A stretch of DNA of 64,000 nt from Cocleimonas sp. (GTDB taxonomy: Bacteria > Pseudomonadota > Gammaproteobacteria > Thiotrichales > Thiotrichaceae), in contig JAKIUW010000002.1 of NCBI GenBank assembly GCA_021647365.1, positions 75,206 to 139,205 on the forward strand. The letters run 5' to 3'. The position numbers were made by a program, and so were the translations under genes. How positions within the stretch are numbered: the first letter of the stretch is position 1; each line of letters begins with the position of its first letter. The notes below the pieces were generated by a model. That model was not told the origin of the DNA and did no database searches. It worked only from the letters and a program-made list of their open reading frames with translations. Below, in pieces: positions 62,374 through 64,000 of the stretch.

Positions 62374-63536
62374 TGTTGCTCATCAGTAATAATCGGAGGG
62401 ATAAGAAACTCGTCTGTGGTGTCGTGTATGCCCACCACTTTTCCGCCCGATTTTTCAACTAAATAATTAAAACTATTGGAGTGAAAACAAGCAATAAAAC
62501 TACTGCAAATAATAATAATTGGTTTGCTTTTAGATTGCTCAACAATTTTTTGAACATCCTCCGTTGTCGCAATTTCAAAGGGCAAATGGATCACATCAGG
62601 AATATCAGAAGGCTTAATCTCACCTGCTTCAATATTTACTTTCAGAGTGTTTGTCGCTTCTTTAATCATGCTATCGGTATAAATAGGTTTTGAAACGGGA
62701 TCAGATGAATACTCCTCATCACCCGTAATGGGCAACTTTTGTTGGCTCCAATTTCTTAAACCGCCTTGCAAGAAAGCGATATTTTTATAGCCCAAATTCG
62801 CCAATAGGTTGGCAGTGATATAACCACGCAAGCCCGAATGGCACAGCACAACAATCTGCTTATCCTTAGGCAGTGATTTTTCAAGTTCGGGCGTGATAAT
62901 ACCGTGCAATACGTCACCATAACGCACGCTAGAGTCGTATTGCATATAAAACTTACTGCGCTCGTAGGCTTCGCGCACATCAAGCAGATAGAAATTACCG
63001 CGATTTGCCTGCATTTCTTTATGCAAAGTTTGCGGCGTAAACGATGGTAGCGTTTTATAAATAAGCTTTGGCAGGTTTTTTAAGCCACGCGCAAATTCAG
63101 CCTCTTGTTTCATCTCTTTAAAGGTTTTAAGCTTCCATTCCCTTACGCTTTCATCAGGGTCACGCTCAATAGTATCTTCAATACTGATGTATTCCATCGT
63201 TGTCGGAGCTACAAAGCCAGCAGGATTTTGCATATTGCTATACGCAAACCAAAGAGCAAAAGGCATAGCAAGACCAAGCCCAGCAAGAATAAAAGTAGAA
63301 CGATGCCAGCTAGAAAAATAGGCAGAGAAAAACTGCTTAACCGAAAAATAAGCACCCGCCATAAAAACAGAAGCAACCCCCAACATCTGCAAAGCCGACT
63401 GCCAAATAGAGATTAAAGCATCAGGCGGAGGGATAGCGTGAGCCGCGCTTGTAGATAGCATTAAGCCAAATGTAAGCACTGTAATTTTTAGTAGTGTGTG
63501 AAACATATTGTACATAATGCCATAAACAATGCGCAA
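62370..63536 (-). CDS. Membrane protein with two rhodanese domains
   Basis: A 388-residue protein. Membrane segments lie at about residues 10-32, 45-65 and 80-98. A first rhodanese domain holds LLDVREAYERS and IVVLCHSGLRGY with the catalytic Cys. A second, C-terminal domain has IIICSSFIACFHSN where the loop would sit, so its Cys is shifted. The start may be the Met at 63506. It is likely a periplasm- or cytoplasm-facing sulfur-transfer protein. Translational coupling to the PEP-utilising gene suggests a joint role. Confidence 0.78.
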   Translation of the reverse strand: MRIVYGIMYNMFHTLLKITVLTFGLMLSTSAAHAIPPPDALISIWQSALQMLGVASVFMAGAYFSVKQFFSAYFSSWHRSTFILAGLGLAMPFALWFAYSNMQNPAGFVAPTTMEYISIEDTIERDPDESVREWKLKTFKEMKQEAEFARGLKNLPKLIYKTLPSFTPQTLHKEMQANRGNFYLLDVREAYERSKFYMQYDSSVRYGDVLHGIITPELEKSLPKDKQIVVLCHSGLRGYITANLLANLGYKNIAFLQGGLRNWSQQKLPITGDEEYSSDPVSKPIYTDSMIKEATNTLKVNIEAGEIKPSDIPDVIHLPFEIATTEDVQKIVEQSKSKPIIIICSSFIACFHSNSFNYLVEKSGGKVVGIHDTTDEFLIPPIITDEQQ

Positions 63537-63606
63537 TCTGCTTTCTTGTAAGCATATTTTACAAACTGTTTACAAATGCATTTTCTACACTTAACAATCT
63601 GTTGAT

Positions 63607-63632
63607 CATGTAAAAGTGTGGGGGGGGGGGGC
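63607..63632 (-). repeat. Dispersed C7 repeat with expanded G run
   Basis: CATGTAAAAGTGT is followed by a run of about 12 G, then CACTACTG. The run is longer than the usual seven and GTGCTT is replaced. It lies 23 bases before the transposase stop, at or near the IS end. Confidence 0.78.
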
Positions 63633-63654
63633 ACTACTGTCCCACAGTTTGTCA

Positions 63655-64000
63655 TTAGAAAGCGAGCCTCATCTGTGGTTCGCTTTTTTTATGCCTTGGA
63701 GGATCTGGTTTTAATATCTGTCGTAGACTCTTTCGCTCAAATAAATTGAGCTGAATAACCCTTAATATTCGTTGTACAGTCCACCTATTTTTGCGCTATG
63801 GCGAGCATAAGCAAGCAACAAATAAGTGATCATTGCAATCCAAATCTGTGTCATGACAGCATTACGGGATACGCCAACAAAAGCTTTAATCTTGAGGTTT
63901 TGTTTGATGGCTTTGAAGAACAATTCTACTTGCCAGCGGTCTTTGTAAATGGCTGCAATTGTTGCAGCACAAAGCTTGAAGTTGTTGGTTAAAAAGAGAT
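63655..64000 (-). pseudogene. IS4-family transposase, 3' part, frameshifted
   Basis: On the minus strand the C-terminus shows the IS4 YREK signature, YKDRWQVELFFKAIK, followed by KQNLKIKAFVG and MTQIWIAMITYLLLAYA. This frame stops after GGLYNEY near 63770. Shifting one base there continues as VQRILRVIQLNLFERKSL...PQMRLAF to 63655, matching the family C-terminus, so a frameshift is present. The 5' part is outside the window. Confidence 0.88.
63659..63690 (+). terminator. Terminator-like hairpin at the IS end
   Basis: AAGCGAGCC and GGTTCGCTT are separated by eight bases and followed by TTTTTTT on the plus strand. It lies inside the last codons of the transposase, so it could block transcription running into the IS. 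Confidence 0.5.

Noticed and set aside
2180..63632. Repeated units as a possible CRISPR array
   Set aside because: Copies are scattered over 60 kb in both orientations and not in tandem with even spacers; no cas genes are present.
2180..63632. G7 tracts as G-quadruplex elements
   Set aside because: Each unit has a single G run, so four-run quadruplexes are not possible within one copy.
1..64000. tRNA, rRNA, tmRNA or 6S RNA genes
   Set aside because: No conserved cloverleaf, rRNA or 6S-like sequence was recognised; the region near ygfB, where 6S might be sought, holds the toxin remnant instead.

Overview
The window is about 64 kb of AT-rich DNA (roughly 40% GC by eye) from a gammaproteobacterium. 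Three things point there: GyrB carries the long insertion in its TOPRIM/C-terminal half, the block ygfB-pepP-ubiH-ubiI keeps the enterobacterial order, and a TPP-riboswitch thiBPQ operon is present. Genus is not determinable from the sequence alone. The start inside gyrB suggests proximity to a dnaA-type origin, which is an inference. No rRNA, tRNA or CRISPR array was seen.

Layout. 1-9.4 kb: gyrB (5' cut), exonuclease III, an AmpG-type permease, a secreted glycosidase-like protein, purE-purK and a SirB2-like membrane protein. 9.4-11.4 kb: an RsmC-like methyltransferase, a phage-flavoured HAD/kinase-like pair and an IS30 transposase remnant. 11.4-17.7 kb: phospholipase D-like protein, LysE exporter, frameshifted HugZ-type gene, TatD, DUF4139 protein, racemase. 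17.7-22.4 kb (minus strand): promoter, TPP riboswitch, thiB, thiP, thiQ and a thiamine-kinase-like gene. 22.5-23.9 kb: a small secreted RHS core with a candidate toxin tip and immunity gene. 23.9-28.9 kb: glutamine-synthetase-like, aldehyde dehydrogenase, Fe-alcohol dehydrogenase and class I amidotransferase, which together fit gamma-glutamylated breakdown of an amino alcohol. 29.2-33.1 kb: fimbrial chaperone and usher without a subunit gene. 33.2-37.8 kb: an LCIB-type carbonic-anhydrase-like protein, sorbosone-dehydrogenase-like protein, gpmI and a CAP-domain protein. 38-44.4 kb: NhaP-type antiporter and the ubiI-ubiH-pepP-ygfB block, interrupted by a GxxExxY cassette with inverted repeats and by a DUF6434 gene. 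44.4-46.8 kb: a 5'-truncated nuclease-like toxin with immunity-like genes. 46.9-52.8 kb: XRE regulator and an overlapping surface-polysaccharide operon (two GT4-like enzymes, a frameshifted GT29 enzyme and KpsC). 53-63.5 kb: methyltransferase, periplasmic ATP ligase, PPK2, PBP4, UbiD, a PEP-utilising protein and a double rhodanese membrane protein. The window ends in a frameshifted IS4-family transposase.

The most striking signal is a short dispersed repeat. It is a 25-bp unit with core CCCCCCCACTTTTACATG and occurs at about 21 sites. Some sites are single units and others are near-perfect inverted pairs predicting long hairpins. It lies between genes and also inside at least five reading frames, always in the same sense and without breaking the frame, where it encodes His/Thr-Pro-Pro peptides in all three phases. 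In several sites it is fused to a second repeat of the TTCGACAGGCTCAG type. In two genes it supplies the start codon and/or the signal-peptide N-region. This resembles in behaviour, though not in sequence, the Rickettsia palindromic elements that insert into proteins. No candidate mobilising enzyme for it was seen in the window.
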